From NCBI GenBank assembly GCA_029202845.1, contig CP119315.1, positions 2,697,001 to 2,761,000 of the forward strand: a DNA stretch of 64,000 nucleotides, given 5' to 3'. The first letter of the stretch is position 1; every line of letters begins with the position of its first letter. This document shows positions 1 to 11,482 of this stretch, in pieces. A program made the position numbers and the translations under genes. Source of the stretch: Candidatus Sphingomonas colombiensis. Lineage in GTDB: Bacteria; Pseudomonadota; Alphaproteobacteria; Sphingomonadales; Sphingomonadaceae. The notes under the pieces were generated by a model. It was not told the DNA's origin. It ran no database searches and was given only the letters and a program-made list of their open reading frames with translations.

Positions 1-146
1 TCTCCGATGCGCAGATCGAACGGTGGTTCACCGCCGCCGGGCTGACGCTGGCGCGGGTGGAGACGCTCGCGGGCGGGGAACTGACGGTGAAATTGTGGCT
101 GGGGGCCCGGCAGGGCACGGCTTTGCGTGAGGTGAAGGCGGCATGA
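1..146 (+). CDS. ArsR-type regulator/methyltransferase, C-terminal end (partial)
   Basis: Only the last 48 codons are inside the window, open from base 3. The tail contains GGELTVKLWLG, which I associate with the C-terminal SAM-methyltransferase half of two-domain ArsR regulators found directly upstream of metF in sphingomonads. That family call rests on a short tail plus context. Its TGA overlaps the metF start as ATGA, so the two genes are probably translationally coupled and in one operon with the methionine genes. A role as sensor of methionine or SAM status would fit but is inference. Confidence 0.5.
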   Translation, partial: SDAQIERWFTAAGLTLARVETLAGGELTVKLWLGARQGTALREVKAA

Positions 147-1084
147 CGTTATCGCTCAATCAGCTTGAGGAAGCGCGCCGCGCGCTCGATGCGCCGCTTT
201 ACGCCGATGTCGCGGGCGATATCGACATCAGCTTCGAATTTTTCCCTCCCAAGACGGAGAAGATGGAGGAGACGCTGTGGCGCTCGATCTCCACGCTCGC
301 GCCGCTTGGGCCGCGCTTCGTCTCGGTCACCTATGGCGCGGGCGGCTCGACCCGCGAGCGCACCCATGCGACCGTCGCCCGCATCGCGCGCGAAACCGCG
401 ATCCCCGCCGCCGCGCACCTCACATGCGTGGAGGCCACGCGCGAGGAAATCGATGCGGTCGCGCGCGAATATTGGGCGGCGGGCGTGCGCCATATCGTGG
501 CATTGCGTGGCGATCCGCCGGTGCAGGGCGCGCGTTATGCCGCGCATCCCGGCGGTTATGAGAATGCCGCCGCGCTGGTGGAGGGGCTGCGCAAGCTGCA
601 TCCGTTCGAACTGTCGGTCGCCGCTTATCCGGAAAGCCACCCGGATTCGGCCGATGCCGCCGCCGATCTCGACAATCTGAAGCGCAAGGTCGATGCCGGG
701 GCGACGCGCGGGATCACGCAATTCTTCTTCGAGCCCGAAACCTTCTTCCGCTTCCGCGATCGCGCGGCGGCGGCGGGGATCGATGCGGAGATGGTGCCGG
801 GCATCATGCCGGTATCCAATTTCGCCGCCGTCCAGCGGATGAGCGCGATGTGCGGCACTGCTGTCCCGCCATGGATGGGGCGCCTGTTTGAGGGGCTGGA
901 CGATCTGCCCGACGCGCGCCAGCTCGTCGCGGCGACGCTCACCGCCGAATTGTGCCGGAAGCTTTATGCCGGCGGGGTGAAGCAATTCCACTTCTACACG
1001 CTGAACCGCGCCGAGCTTTCCTTCGCGATCTGCCACCTGCTCGGTGTGCGGGCGCGGGCCGGCGCGCACGCCGTCGCGGCGTAA
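143..1084 (+). CDS. metF: Methylenetetrahydrofolate reductase
   Basis: A 313-residue FAD enzyme that reduces 5,10-methylene-THF to 5-methyl-THF, the methyl donor for methionine synthase. The N-terminal FEFFPPKT motif carries the catalytic glutamate, and the TIM-barrel motifs VTYGAGGS, HLTCVEA, LRGDPP and QFFFEPE appear in family order. Length is normal for bacterial MetF (about 300). The ATG overlaps the stop of the upstream regulator (ATGA), and the two metH genes follow, so the whole cobalamin-dependent methionine branch is one transcription unit. Confidence 0.95.
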   Translation: MTLSLNQLEEARRALDAPLYADVAGDIDISFEFFPPKTEKMEETLWRSISTLAPLGPRFVSVTYGAGGSTRERTHATVARIARETAIPAAAHLTCVEATREEIDAVAREYWAAGVRHIVALRGDPPVQGARYAAHPGGYENAAALVEGLRKLHPFELSVAAYPESHPDSADAAADLDNLKRKVDAGATRGITQFFFEPETFFRFRDRAAAAGIDAEMVPGIMPVSNFAAVQRMSAMCGTAVPPWMGRLFEGLDDLPDARQLVAATLTAELCRKLYAGGVKQFHFYTLNRAELSFAICHLLGVRARAGAHAVAA

Positions 1085-1121
1085 ACGATATCCCGGCACT
1101 GGCCGGGCGATGGAGTAGATC

Positions 1122-2168
1122 ATGACTGTACGCGATATCTTCAACGCGGAAGCGGCGAAGCGCATCCTGATCACCGACGGCGCGTTCGGCACGGAGATCC
1201 AGGGCTGGAAACTGTCCGAGGCGGATTATGCCGGCAATCTCGGCCTGTCGCGCGATCAGAAGGGCAATAACGACATCCTCGCGCTGACCAAGCCGGAGGT
1301 GCCGGAATCGATCCACCGCGCCTATTTCGAGGCCGGGGCGGATATCGCGGAGACGAACACCTTTTCCGCCAACAGCATCAGCCAGGCCGATTACGGCGCG
1401 GAACATCTCGTGCGCGAGATCAACGTCGAGAGCGCGAAAATGGCGCGGCGCGTCGCCGATGAGTTCACCGCGAAGGACGGCCGCCCGCGCTTCGTCGCCG
1501 GGGCGATCGGGCCGACCAACAAGACGCTTTCGCTCAGCCCGGACGTAAACGATCCCGGTTATCGCGAGATCGATTTCGATTATCTGAAAGGGGTCTATCG
1601 CGAACAGATCGACGCCTTGGTCGAGGGCGGCGTCGATTTCGTGTTGATCGAAACGGTGTTCGATACGCTGAACGCCAAGGCCGGCATCATGGCCGCGATC
1701 GAGGCGGGCGAGGCGCTGGGGCGCGATCTGCCGATCATGCTGTCGATGACGCTCACCGATCTCTCCGGGCGCAACCTGTCCGGCCATACGGTCGAGGCGT
1801 TCTGGCATGCGATCCGCCATGCGAAGCCGCTGACGGTGGGGCTCAACTGCTCGTTCGGTGCGGAGCAATTGCGCCCGCATGTCAAATCGTTGAGCGAGAT
1901 AGCTGATACGCTGATCATGGTTTATCCCAACGCCGGACTGCCCAATGAGCTTGGCGCCTATGACGAGGCGCCGGTGACTACCGCGGGGCTGGTCGGCGAA
2001 TGGGCCGGGGCGGGGCAGGTCAACGTGCTCGGCGGCTGCTGCGGCTCCACGCCCGCGCATATCAAGGCGATCGCCGATGCGGTGAGCGGGCTACCCACCC
2101 GCCCGATCCCGAAGCCGCAGGTGCGGACGCGCCTCGCCGGGCTGGAGCCCTTCACGATGGCCGCGTGA
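1122..2168 (+). CDS. metH: Methionine synthase N-terminal module (homocysteine S-methyltransferase)
   Basis: A 348-residue homocysteine-binding barrel. It starts with DGAFGTEIQG and ends with the zinc-binding cysteines of GLNCSFG and LGGCCGSTPAHI. This is only the first of the four MetH modules; the folate, cobalamin and activation modules are encoded by the next gene. A two-gene MetH is usual in sphingomonads, as far as I know, so the split is not a defect. Codon usage is like the rest of the window: by hand count Asp is about 16 GAT to 6 GAC, in contrast to the next gene. Confidence 0.93.
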   Translation: MTVRDIFNAEAAKRILITDGAFGTEIQGWKLSEADYAGNLGLSRDQKGNNDILALTKPEVPESIHRAYFEAGADIAETNTFSANSISQADYGAEHLVREINVESAKMARRVADEFTAKDGRPRFVAGAIGPTNKTLSLSPDVNDPGYREIDFDYLKGVYREQIDALVEGGVDFVLIETVFDTLNAKAGIMAAIEAGEALGRDLPIMLSMTLTDLSGRNLSGHTVEAFWHAIRHAKPLTVGLNCSFGAEQLRPHVKSLSEIADTLIMVYPNAGLPNELGAYDEAPVTTAGLVGEWAGAGQVNVLGGCCGSTPAHIKAIADAVSGLPTRPIPKPQVRTRLAGLEPFTMAA

Positions 2169-2205
2169 CGGCCGCCGCACATCCTCTTTGCAGTTCGGAA
2201 AAACA

Positions 2206-4811
<2,606 letters not shown>

Positions 4812-4815
4812 GTCG

Positions 4816-5511
4816 TCAGATCAATCCTTTGGAGCGCAGGCTTACATGTCCATGTGAGCCGATCACGATATGATCGTGGACCGAGATTCCCAACCCGCGT
4901 CCGGCATCGACGATCGCGCGGGTGATATCGATATCCGCGCGACTGGGGGATGGATCACCTGATGGGTGGTTGTGGACAAGGATGATCGCCGCCGATCCCA
5001 GATCGATCGCGCGGCGGATCACCTCGCGCACATGGACCGGGGCCTGATCGATCGAGCCTTGGCTCATCACCTCGTCACGGATCAGCATGTTGCGCGTGTT
5101 GAGATGGAGCACGCGAAAGCGTTCGATCGGATGATGCGCCATGTCCGCATGGAGATAGTCGAGCAGCGCCTGCCAGTTCGCCAGCACCGGGCGAGCGGAA
5201 ACCTCCCCGTGGAGCAGGCGGAGCGCGGCGGCATGGGCGATCTTGATCGCGGCGGTGGAGGTTTCGCCCATGCCGGGCACGCGAGCCAGCGCCTCCGCGT
5301 CGGCAGTCAGCAGCCCGCCGATCCCGCCAAATTCGCGCAACAGTGCCTTGGCCAGCGGCTTGGTGTCGCGGCGGGGAATTGCGAGCGCGAGGAGATATTC
5401 GATCAGTTCGTGATCGAGCAGCGCATCGCCGCCGCCGCGCGCCAGCAACCGCTCACGCAGCCGTGCGCGATGGCCGGTGGCATCAGAAGAAGGTGGGTCG
5501 CCATCGGCCAT
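4816..5511 (-). CDS. radC: RadC-family JAB-domain protein
   Basis: About 231 residues. A helix-hairpin-helix region (LLTADAEALARVPGMGETS) is followed by the C-terminal JAB/MPN+ metalloprotease-like fold with the metal motif HNHPSGDPSPSRAD. Once called a DNA repair protein; the true activity is unsettled. The start MADGDPPSS matches the family length better than the ATG 33 bases further upstream. It converges on metH with only four bases between the stops and is divergent from the ydbH operon. Confidence 0.92.
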   Translation of the reverse strand: MADGDPPSSDATGHRARLRERLLARGGGDALLDHELIEYLLALAIPRRDTKPLAKALLREFGGIGGLLTADAEALARVPGMGETSTAAIKIAHAAALRLLHGEVSARPVLANWQALLDYLHADMAHHPIERFRVLHLNTRNMLIRDEVMSQGSIDQAPVHVREVIRRAIDLGSAAIILVHNHPSGDPSPSRADIDITRAIVDAGRGLGISVHDHIVIGSHGHVSLRSKGLI

Positions 5512-5573
5512 TGGGGCTGAGCGTAAGGCGCGCGATGGCTCCATGCAATTGCGCGCGCGTTGTGTCGGTGGCT

Positions 5574-8500
5574 ATGGATCGGTCATCGGGCGTTGAGAAA
5601 GGGTTGCGAGCGACGGTGGAGGAAGGTGAAGCGTCACGTCCCCGTCGCAGCCGTAAACGGCGTGTCGGCGCCGCGCTCGGTGCGATCGCCGTGGCGACGC
5701 TGGGCGCGCTGTGGCTGGAACGCGTGCCGATCGCGACGGGCTTCATCGACCGCGAACTGGGGCGCAGCAAGGTCACCGCACGCTATGAGATCGCTGATCT
5801 GGGGCTTGGGCGGCAGCGGCTGACCAATGTGGTGATCGGCGATCCGCGCGATCCCGATCTGGTCGCGGACTGGGTGGAGACGCGGATCGACCTGGGCCTT
5901 AACGGGCCGCATCTCGCCGGTTTGCGCGCGGGCCACGTCCGCCTGCGTGCCCGGCTGGTTGACGGCAAACTCTCGCTTGGCGCGATCGATCGGTTGCTGC
6001 CGGCTTCGGCCAACGGCGCAAAGTTCACGCTCCCCGTGCTGGACCTCGCCGTACAGGACGCACGCGTGCGGCTGGAGACGCCTTATGGCGTGATCGCTGC
6101 GAAGGTCAGTGGAAATGGTTGGTTGGATAATGGCTTCCACGGGACGATTGCCGCGTTGGGTGAGGAGATTTCGGCGGGTGACTGTAGCCTGGCTCGGCCC
6201 ACCGCGTTCTTGAAAATTGCGATCGCTCGCGATGGGCCACGGCTCAACGGCCCGGTGCGTATCGCGGATGTGCGTTGCGGCGGCATCACGGCGCGGGCGG
6301 CGCGGGCCAATCTCGATGTGCTGCTCGGCACGGCGCTCGATCACTGGTCGGGGCGTGCGACGCTGGCTGCTGCGGTGATCGACGGGAGTGGCGCGCGCGC
6401 GGCGGCAACGGGCGGCACGATCGATTTCGCGGGCAATGCGCGCCGGACGGAGGGCAGCGCGGATCTGGCGAGCGGCGTATTCACGCTGCCGGGAGCCGTG
6501 GGCGAGCAACTTGCGTTTCGTGGCAAGTGGCGTCTGATCGATGGTCAGCCGATCCTTGCCGGCACGGCCCGTGCGCACGGCGTCGCCCTCGCGCAGGATG
6601 TGCGCGGCCGCATCGCACGCGCTGCCGATGCGACAGCCGGAACGCCGCTTGCACCGATCGCACGTGAGCTGGCGCAGGCGGCGAACAGCGCCGCGCAGCG
6701 TTTCGATATGACGGCCGAGCTGGCGAGCGGGGCCGGCAACCTTCTTACGGTCGCGAATCTCACTGCCAGGGCGGCGAGCGGCGCGCGCTTCGTTTTGGGC
6801 GAGGGCGGCGGCATCGTATTGGGCGATCCGGCCGGATTGCGGATCGACGGCGTGGCGAATCTCGCCGGCGGTGGTTTCCCGGCGACCCGAATCGCGGTGA
6901 CGCAACGTAAAGCGGGCGCGCCGATCACGGGCACCGCGACGATCGCGCCTTATGCCGCTGGCGGCGCACGGCTGGCGCTCTCGCCGATCCTGTTCGAGCA
7001 GCGCGGCGGCAAGATCGGGCTGCGCACCCTGGCGGCGCTCTCCGGCCCGCTCGCCGACGGTCGGGTGGAGAATCTGCGCGTGCCGCTGGTCGCCACGATC
7101 GCGGCGGACGGCGTGTCGCTCAATCCATCCTGTACGCCGCTGGCCTTCGATCGGCTGGCGGTCAGCGGGCTGAAATTACTCCCGGCGCGGCTGACGTTTT
7201 GCCCGACCGGCACGGCCATGTTTCGCGCGAATGCGGGCGGGATCGAATATGGCGCGCATATCGCTGCGCCGCAGCTGGCGGGGACACTCGGTTCCAGCCC
7301 GCTGACCCTCTCCGCCGACGCGCTGACCGCGCGTGCAAGCGGCATCGCCGCGACCGGGCTGAAGGCGCGGCTGGGCCCCGCGGATCGGCAGACCGCGCTG
7401 AATTTCGCGACGATCGAGGGCGCATTCGGTTGGCAGGGGCTCGGGGGCACCTTTTCGGGCGGCGGGGGGCAGATCGGCAATGTCCCGTTATTGCTCAGCG
7501 ACGCGACCGGCCGGTGGCGCTTTGCTAACGCCGCTCTCAATGTCTCGGGTGATCTGACGGTGAGCGATGCTGCGCCAGACCCGCGCTTCCACCCGCTCGC
7601 GGCGCGCGGCGTGGCGCTGCGGCTCGCGGACGGCACGATCACCACCACCGGCGTTCTGCAAGAGCCGAAAAAGGGCGTGAAGGTCGCCGATGTCACGATC
7701 AGGCATGTGCTCGGCAGCGGGGCGGGGGCGGCGCGACTCGTTGTGCCGGGTATCGCGTTCGGCAAGCAATTCCAGCCGGAAGAGCTGACTCGGCTTACCT
7801 TCGGCGTGATCGCGGACGTGAACGGCACGGTGACCGGCGAGGGCGATATCGCCTGGAACGCCGACGGCGTCACCTCCACCGGCACTTTCCGCACCGCCGG
7901 GATCGATCTCGCTGCTGCCTTTGGCCCTGTCACTGGGTTGAAGGGCGAGATTCATTTCACCGATCTGCTCGCACTCGAAAGCGCGGCGGGGCAGGTGGCG
8001 ACGGTGGCCTCGATCAACCCCGGCGTGCCCGTGAACGATGGGCGCATCACTTATCAGACGCTGGCCAACACCCGCATCCAGATCGAGGGCGCGCGCTGGC
8101 CGTTTGCCGGCGGTGAATTGACGCTCGATCCGTCGCTGCTCGATTTCTCGGTGCCGGAGGCGCACCGGCTTACCTTCCGCGTGAAGGGCGCGGCGGCGGC
8201 GCAATTCCTCCAACAATTCGATTTCAAAAATCTCGACGCTACCGGCACGTTCGACGGTGTGCTGCCGATCGCGTTCGATCAGTCGGGCGGCCGCATCGAA
8301 AACGGCAAGCTCGTCGTGCGGGAGGGCGGGGGCGGGATCGCCTATGTCGGCGAACTGACCGAGAAGGATCTCGGCACCTGGGGCAATATCGCGTTTCAGG
8401 CGCTCAAGTCCCTGCGCTATCGCAGCCTTGATATCGTGATGAACGGTCCGCTTGCCGGCGAGATGGTGACGGAGGTGCGCTTCGCCGGGGTTTCGCAGGG

Positions 8501-8726
8501 TGAGGGGGCCAAATCGAATTTCCTCGTCCGCCGGCTCCAGAAGCTGCCGTTCGTATTCAATGTCCGCATCAAGGCGCCGTTCCGAGGGCTGCTCGATTCG
8601 GTCGCGTCTTTTTATGATCCCAAACGGCTGATCCAGCGCAATCTTCCCACGCTTCTTGAGGAGCAGGAAAAGCGCGCAAAACCGCCAGCGCCCGTTCAGC
8701 CCCCCGCAAGCGAGAAAATGCCATGA
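5574..8726 (+). CDS. ydbH: YdbH-type intermembrane lipid transport protein
   Basis: About 1050 residues. A basic N-terminus is followed by one transmembrane segment (GAALGAIAVATLGALWL) and then a very long beta-rich periplasmic part of the AsmA-like kind. Known of the family: YdbH is one of three redundant bridge proteins (with TamB and YhdP) that move phospholipids from the inner to the outer membrane of E. coli. The identity is supported by the two following genes, which match its known partners YnbE and YdbL. The frame is open far upstream, but the extension runs antisense to radC, so I chose the ATG at 5574; ATG 5535 is the alternative. The stop overlaps an ATG (ATGA) in the next frame. 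Confidence 0.82.
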   Translation: MDRSSGVEKGLRATVEEGEASRPRRSRKRRVGAALGAIAVATLGALWLERVPIATGFIDRELGRSKVTARYEIADLGLGRQRLTNVVIGDPRDPDLVADWVETRIDLGLNGPHLAGLRAGHVRLRARLVDGKLSLGAIDRLLPASANGAKFTLPVLDLAVQDARVRLETPYGVIAAKVSGNGWLDNGFHGTIAALGEEISAGDCSLARPTAFLKIAIARDGPRLNGPVRIADVRCGGITARAARANLDVLLGTALDHWSGRATLAAAVIDGSGARAAATGGTIDFAGNARRTEGSADLASGVFTLPGAVGEQLAFRGKWRLIDGQPILAGTARAHGVALAQDVRGRIARAADATAGTPLAPIARELAQAANSAAQRFDMTAELASGAGNLLTVANLTARAASGARFVLGEGGGIVLGDPAGLRIDGVANLAGGGFPATRIAVTQRKAGAPITGTATIAPYAAGGARLALSPILFEQRGGKIGLRTLAALSGPLADGRVENLRVPLVATIAADGVSLNPSCTPLAFDRLAVSGLKLLPARLTFCPTGTAMFRANAGGIEYGAHIAAPQLAGTLGSSPLTLSADALTARASGIAATGLKARLGPADRQTALNFATIEGAFGWQGLGGTFSGGGGQIGNVPLLLSDATGRWRFANAALNVSGDLTVSDAAPDPRFHPLAARGVALRLADGTITTTGVLQEPKKGVKVADVTIRHVLGSGAGAARLVVPGIAFGKQFQPEELTRLTFGVIADVNGTVTGEGDIAWNADGVTSTGTFRTAGIDLAAAFGPVTGLKGEIHFTDLLALESAAGQVATVASINPGVPVNDGRITYQTLANTRIQIEGARWPFAGGELTLDPSLLDFSVPEAHRLTFRVKGAAAAQFLQQFDFKNLDATGTFDGVLPIAFDQSGGRIENGKLVVREGGGGIAYVGELTEKDLGTWGNIAFQALKSLRYRSLDIVMNGPLAGEMVTEVRFAGVSQGEGAKSNFLVRRLQKLPFVFNVRIKAPFRGLLDSVASFYDPKRLIQRNLPTLLEEQEKRAKPPAPVQPPASEKMP

Positions 8727-8773
8727 CGATTATGGAATTGACGAAGCGAGAGAGGCGCACGACCTGTGGAACG

Positions 8774-8947
8774 ATGAAAAGAACGATCATGATCCTTTTG
8801 GCGGGCAGCACGACCGCGTGCATCAATGTTTCCGCGCCCGACAAGCCGATCGTCATCAATCTCAACATCAACGTGACGCAGGAAGTGGTATATCGCCTCG
8901 ATGGTGAGGCGAAATCGCTGATCAAGCAGAATCCGGGGATATTCTGA
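8774..8947 (+). CDS. ynbE: YnbE-like outer-membrane lipoprotein
   Basis: A 57-residue protein with a short signal peptide ending in a lipobox-like TTAC, then APDKPIVINLNINVTQEVVYRLD, the amyloid-like strand region typical of YnbE. In E. coli YnbE caps the YdbH bridge at the outer membrane. The ATG at 8774 gives a normal lipoprotein start. An in-frame ATG at 8723 overlaps the ydbH stop and would add 17 residues that do not look like a signal peptide; it may only serve translational coupling. Confidence 0.82.
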   Translation: MKRTIMILLAGSTTACINVSAPDKPIVINLNINVTQEVVYRLDGEAKSLIKQNPGIF

Positions 8948-8949
8948 TC

Positions 8950-9330
8950 ATGATGAAAAAGGCTTTGCTGATGGTTGCCGGCGCGGTGGCTCTCACCGGC
9001 CTTTCCGCAACCGCCTTCGCGCAGCGCGATCCGGCTTATGCCGCGGCCCGCGCGGAGGGGAAGGTGGGCGAGCAGCCGGATGGCTATCTGGGCGTTGTCG
9101 GCGCCGGGACGCCGGAACTTCGCGCGCTGGTCAATTCGATCAATATCCAGCGCAAGGCGGCCTATACCCAGAAAGCGCAGGCATCAGGCGCGACGGTGGA
9201 GCAAATGGCCTTCACCTCCGGCTGCAACCTGATTCTGCAGACTGCTGCGGGCGAGAAGTACAAGACTGCGGGCGGCGCATGGGAAACGCGCGGTGCCGGC
9301 GCGCCGGAACGCGATTCGCGCTGCATCTGA
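8950..9330 (+). CDS. ydbL: YdbL family (DUF1318) periplasmic protein
   Basis: 126 residues with a clear signal peptide (KALLMVAGAVALTGLSATAFA). The mature part contains QPDGYLGVVG and VNSINIQRKAAYTQKA, the conserved core of DUF1318. In E. coli YdbL acts as a chaperone-like factor controlling YnbE multimers. It starts two bases after the ynbE stop, completing the ydbH-ynbE-ydbL operon. Two cysteines (SGCNL and SRCI) could pair. Confidence 0.85.
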   Translation: MMKKALLMVAGAVALTGLSATAFAQRDPAYAAARAEGKVGEQPDGYLGVVGAGTPELRALVNSINIQRKAAYTQKAQASGATVEQMAFTSGCNLILQTAAGEKYKTAGGAWETRGAGAPERDSRCI

Positions 9331-9416
9331 CGCGGCGCGCGGGTTGCGCGTTAGCGTGACGCCCCGAGGTTACCCCGCGTATCTAGGGTGGACCGTTACC
9401 GAAGGGTGACGAAGTG

Positions 9417-9444
9417 TTGACACCCCCGGACCCCCCGGCTAACC
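9417..9444 (+). promoter_or_regulatory. Possible promoter of the F0 ATP synthase operon
   Basis: A TTGACA hexamer lies 90 bases upstream of the atpI start in the only gap before the operon. A convincing -10 box is not visible in the GC-rich stretch that follows (GGCTAAC is the nearest), so this is a weak call from the -35 element and position. Confidence 0.3.
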
Positions 9445-9510
9445 GGACCCGGCCTTGGCGGGCTCGCCCTTTCGGCCTGACAGCGCCTGCCCGTCATACG
9501 GGGAGCGCGA

Positions 9511-9826
9511 ATGGCTGAGAACGAGCCCGGACCGGAAAATCTCGGCGAAGATGCCCGCCTGAAATCGCTCGATGAGCGGCTGAAGGCGGCGCGGAACGAC
9601 GAGGCGCTTCGGACGGGCGCGGGCAAGACGGCGGACGATGCGGGTTACCCGCCTCGGCAATCGCGTGCTCGCTGAGCTTGTAGGGGGAATGGCGGGCGGC
9701 GCCTTGATCGGTTGGGTGATCGATCGGTTCGCCGGCACTACTCCCTGGGCCCTGTTGGTGATGCTCGCCCTTGGGACGATCGTCGCTTTCAGGAACATCA
9801 TTCGGATTTCCCAGCGCCCGAAGTGA
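9511..9826 (+). CDS. atpI: ATP synthase accessory protein AtpI/AtpZ (frame broken once)
   Basis: After removal of one extra C in the CCC at 9648-9650 the protein is about 104 residues. A charged N-terminus (MAENEPG...LKSLDERLKAARNDE) is followed by two membrane helices (VLAELVGGMAGGALIGWVID and PWALLVMLALGTIVAF). This is the AtpI/AtpZ family that heads alphaproteobacterial F0 operons and helps c-ring assembly or Mg/Ca uptake. As printed, the frame stops after 54 codons. The second half is open from 9638 in another frame. A sequencing insertion is the simplest explanation. Confidence 0.85.
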
Positions 9827-9857
9827 CTTCGGGCGCTTTGTTCAAGGATTGAGCGAA

Positions 9858-10644
9858 GTGGCAGCCGGCGGCAAGATCGACCCGATGCATCAGTTCCTGG
9901 TGGAGCCGTTGTTCGGAACCCAGAACTGGTCGATCGCAGGCTACAATGTGGCCTTCACCAATTCGGCGGCATGGATGTGCCTCGCCGTGGTCGCGCTGAT
10001 CGCGTTCATGTCGATGGGCACGCGCGGCGCGCTGATCCCTGGTCGTGGCCAGGTGATGGTCGAAGGTTTCGTGCGCTTCATCGACAATATGCTCGTCGGC
10101 GAACGTCGGGCCGGAAGGGAAGCGTTACGTTCCCTACGTCTTCTCGCTGTTCATGTTCATCCTGTTCGCGAACGTGCTGGGGCTGCTGCCGCTGGGCGTG
10201 TTCGGCATCCATCCGTTCACCTTCACCAGCCATTTCACGATCACCGGCGTGCTGGCGATCATGAGCTTCTCGATCGTGCTGATCGTTGGCTTCTGGCGTC
10301 ACGGCTTTCACTTCTTCAGCCTGTTCGTGCCGCACGGCACGCCGATCTGGCTGCTGCCGCTCATCCCGCTGATCGAGTTTGTCTCGTTCATGGTGCGCCC
10401 GTTCAGCCTCGGCCTGCGACTGTTCGTCGCGATGACGGCGGGCCACGTGCTGCTGAAGGTGCTGGCGGGCTTCATCATCAATTCCGGCACCGCCGGGCTG
10501 ATGCCGGGGATTTTCGTCGGCGTCCCGTCTTTCGTCCTGATGATCGGCATCTCCGCGCTTGAGCTGCTGGTGGCCGGTATCCAGGCTTATGTCTTTGCAC
10601 TGCTGACCTCGCTCTACATCAACGACGCGGTCAATTTGCACTGA
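9858..10644 (+). CDS. atpB: ATP synthase F0 subunit a (frame broken once)
   Basis: Repaired, this is an about 262-residue polytopic proton-channel subunit. The GTG start gives MAAGGKIDPMHQF. The essential arginine is in the conserved MVRPFSLGLRLFVAMTAGH, and the last helix is FVLMIGISALELLVAGIQAY. One extra base in GTCGGCG (about 10097-10100) shifts the frame; deleting it restores NMLVANVGPEGKRYVPYVFS. Everything else is intact, and the gene sits in the normal I-B-E-B'-B order. Confidence 0.92.
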
Positions 10645-10688
10645 GTTTTTCGTAATAGTTTCAACCTTTTAAAAACTGGAGTTTAATC
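10645..10688 (+). promoter_or_regulatory. AT-rich leader of atpE
   Basis: The 44 bases between atpB and atpE are strikingly A/T-rich for this genome (TTTTTCGTAATAG, CCTTTTAAAAACTGG) and end in a GGAG Shine-Dalgarno seven to ten bases before the ATG. Unstructured AT-rich leaders are known to raise translation of the c subunit, which is needed in about ten copies per complex. That role is inferred here. Confidence 0.5.
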
Positions 10689-10916
10689 ATGGATCCCGCA
10701 GCAGCAAAGCTCATCGGTGCTGGTCTCGCCGCGATCGGCGCCGGCATGGCCGCCATCGGCGTCGGCAACGTCTTCGGTTCGTTCCTTGAAGGCGCGCTGC
10801 GCAATCCGGGTGCGGCTGATGGTCAGCAGGGCCGCCTGTTCATCGGCTTCGCGGCCGCCGAACTTCTCGGTCTGCTGTCGTTCGTCGTCGCGATGATCCT
10901 GATCTTCGTCGCGTAA
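10689..10916 (+). CDS. atpE: ATP synthase F0 subunit c
   Basis: A 75-residue hairpin of two membrane helices joined by the polar loop RNPGA. The ion-binding carboxylate is the glutamate in FAAAELLGLLSF on helix 2, and helix 1 has the glycine-rich GAGLAAIGAGMAAIGVG packing motif. Proton (not sodium) coupling is expected, since the sodium-site residues are not evident. An imperfect GC-rich hairpin in the gap before the next gene (about 10940-10970) may stabilise the transcript. Confidence 0.96.
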   Translation: MDPAAAKLIGAGLAAIGAGMAAIGVGNVFGSFLEGALRNPGAADGQQGRLFIGFAAAELLGLLSFVVAMILIFVA

Positions 10917-10987
10917 CGAACCTCAGGTTTCCCTTGGGTGGCCCGGTGCGCGGTTAAAGCGCGCCGGCCCGCCGAGGCAGGACGAAC

Positions 10988-11482
10988 ATGCCACAGATAT
11001 CCCAGCTCGCCGAAACCTATGCGTCCCAGATCTTCTGGCTGCTGCTGACGTTCGGCATCATCTTCTTCGTCGTCGGCCGCGGCATGCTGCCGAAGGTGCA
11101 GAAGACGATCGATTCACGCGACAAGTCGGTTGCCGACGATCTCGCGGCCGCCAGTCGTGCGCGTGATGCGGCCGACACGGCCGAAGAGGCGTGGCGTCAG
11201 CGCGATCACGCCAATCGTGAAAAGGCGCAGGCGCTCGTCGCCGAAGCACGGGGCCGGGCCGCCAAGGCAACCGAAGCCACGCTCCACGCTGCCAATGACG
11301 AGCAGGCGGCAAAGGTCGCGGCTGGCGAGGCGGAGGTCCGTGCGGCCGCTACCCGCGCGCTGGGCGAGATCGAGGCCGTGGCCGCCGAGGCCGCGCAGGA
11401 AATCGTCGCTCGCGTCTCCGGCGCGACCGTGACGGTCGATGAGGCGAAGGGGGCCGTGAAGACGGCGATGGCTAATGGTTGA
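10988..11482 (+). CDS. ATP synthase F0 subunit b' (peripheral stalk)
   Basis: 164 residues: one N-terminal membrane helix (IFWLLLTFGIIFFVVGRGM) and a long alanine/charged coiled coil. This is the b' form found in photosynthetic bacteria and most alphaproteobacteria, which pairs with b instead of a b homodimer. It overlaps the following b gene by eight bases, consistent with co-translation of the heterodimer. Depending on scheme it is called atpG or atpF2, so I leave the symbol empty. Confidence 0.92.
   Translation: MPQISQLAETYASQIFWLLLTFGIIFFVVGRGMLPKVQKTIDSRDKSVADDLAAASRARDAADTAEEAWRQRDHANREKAQALVAEARGRAAKATEATLHAANDEQAAKVAAGEAEVRAAATRALGEIEAVAAEAAQEIVARVSGATVTVDEAKGAVKTAMANG

Noticed and set aside
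5343..5573. Extended N-terminus of the YdbH frame, reading back to 5343
   Set aside because: The extension overlaps radC antisense and has no signal or family sequence; the ATG at 5574 directly precedes the basic region and membrane helix.
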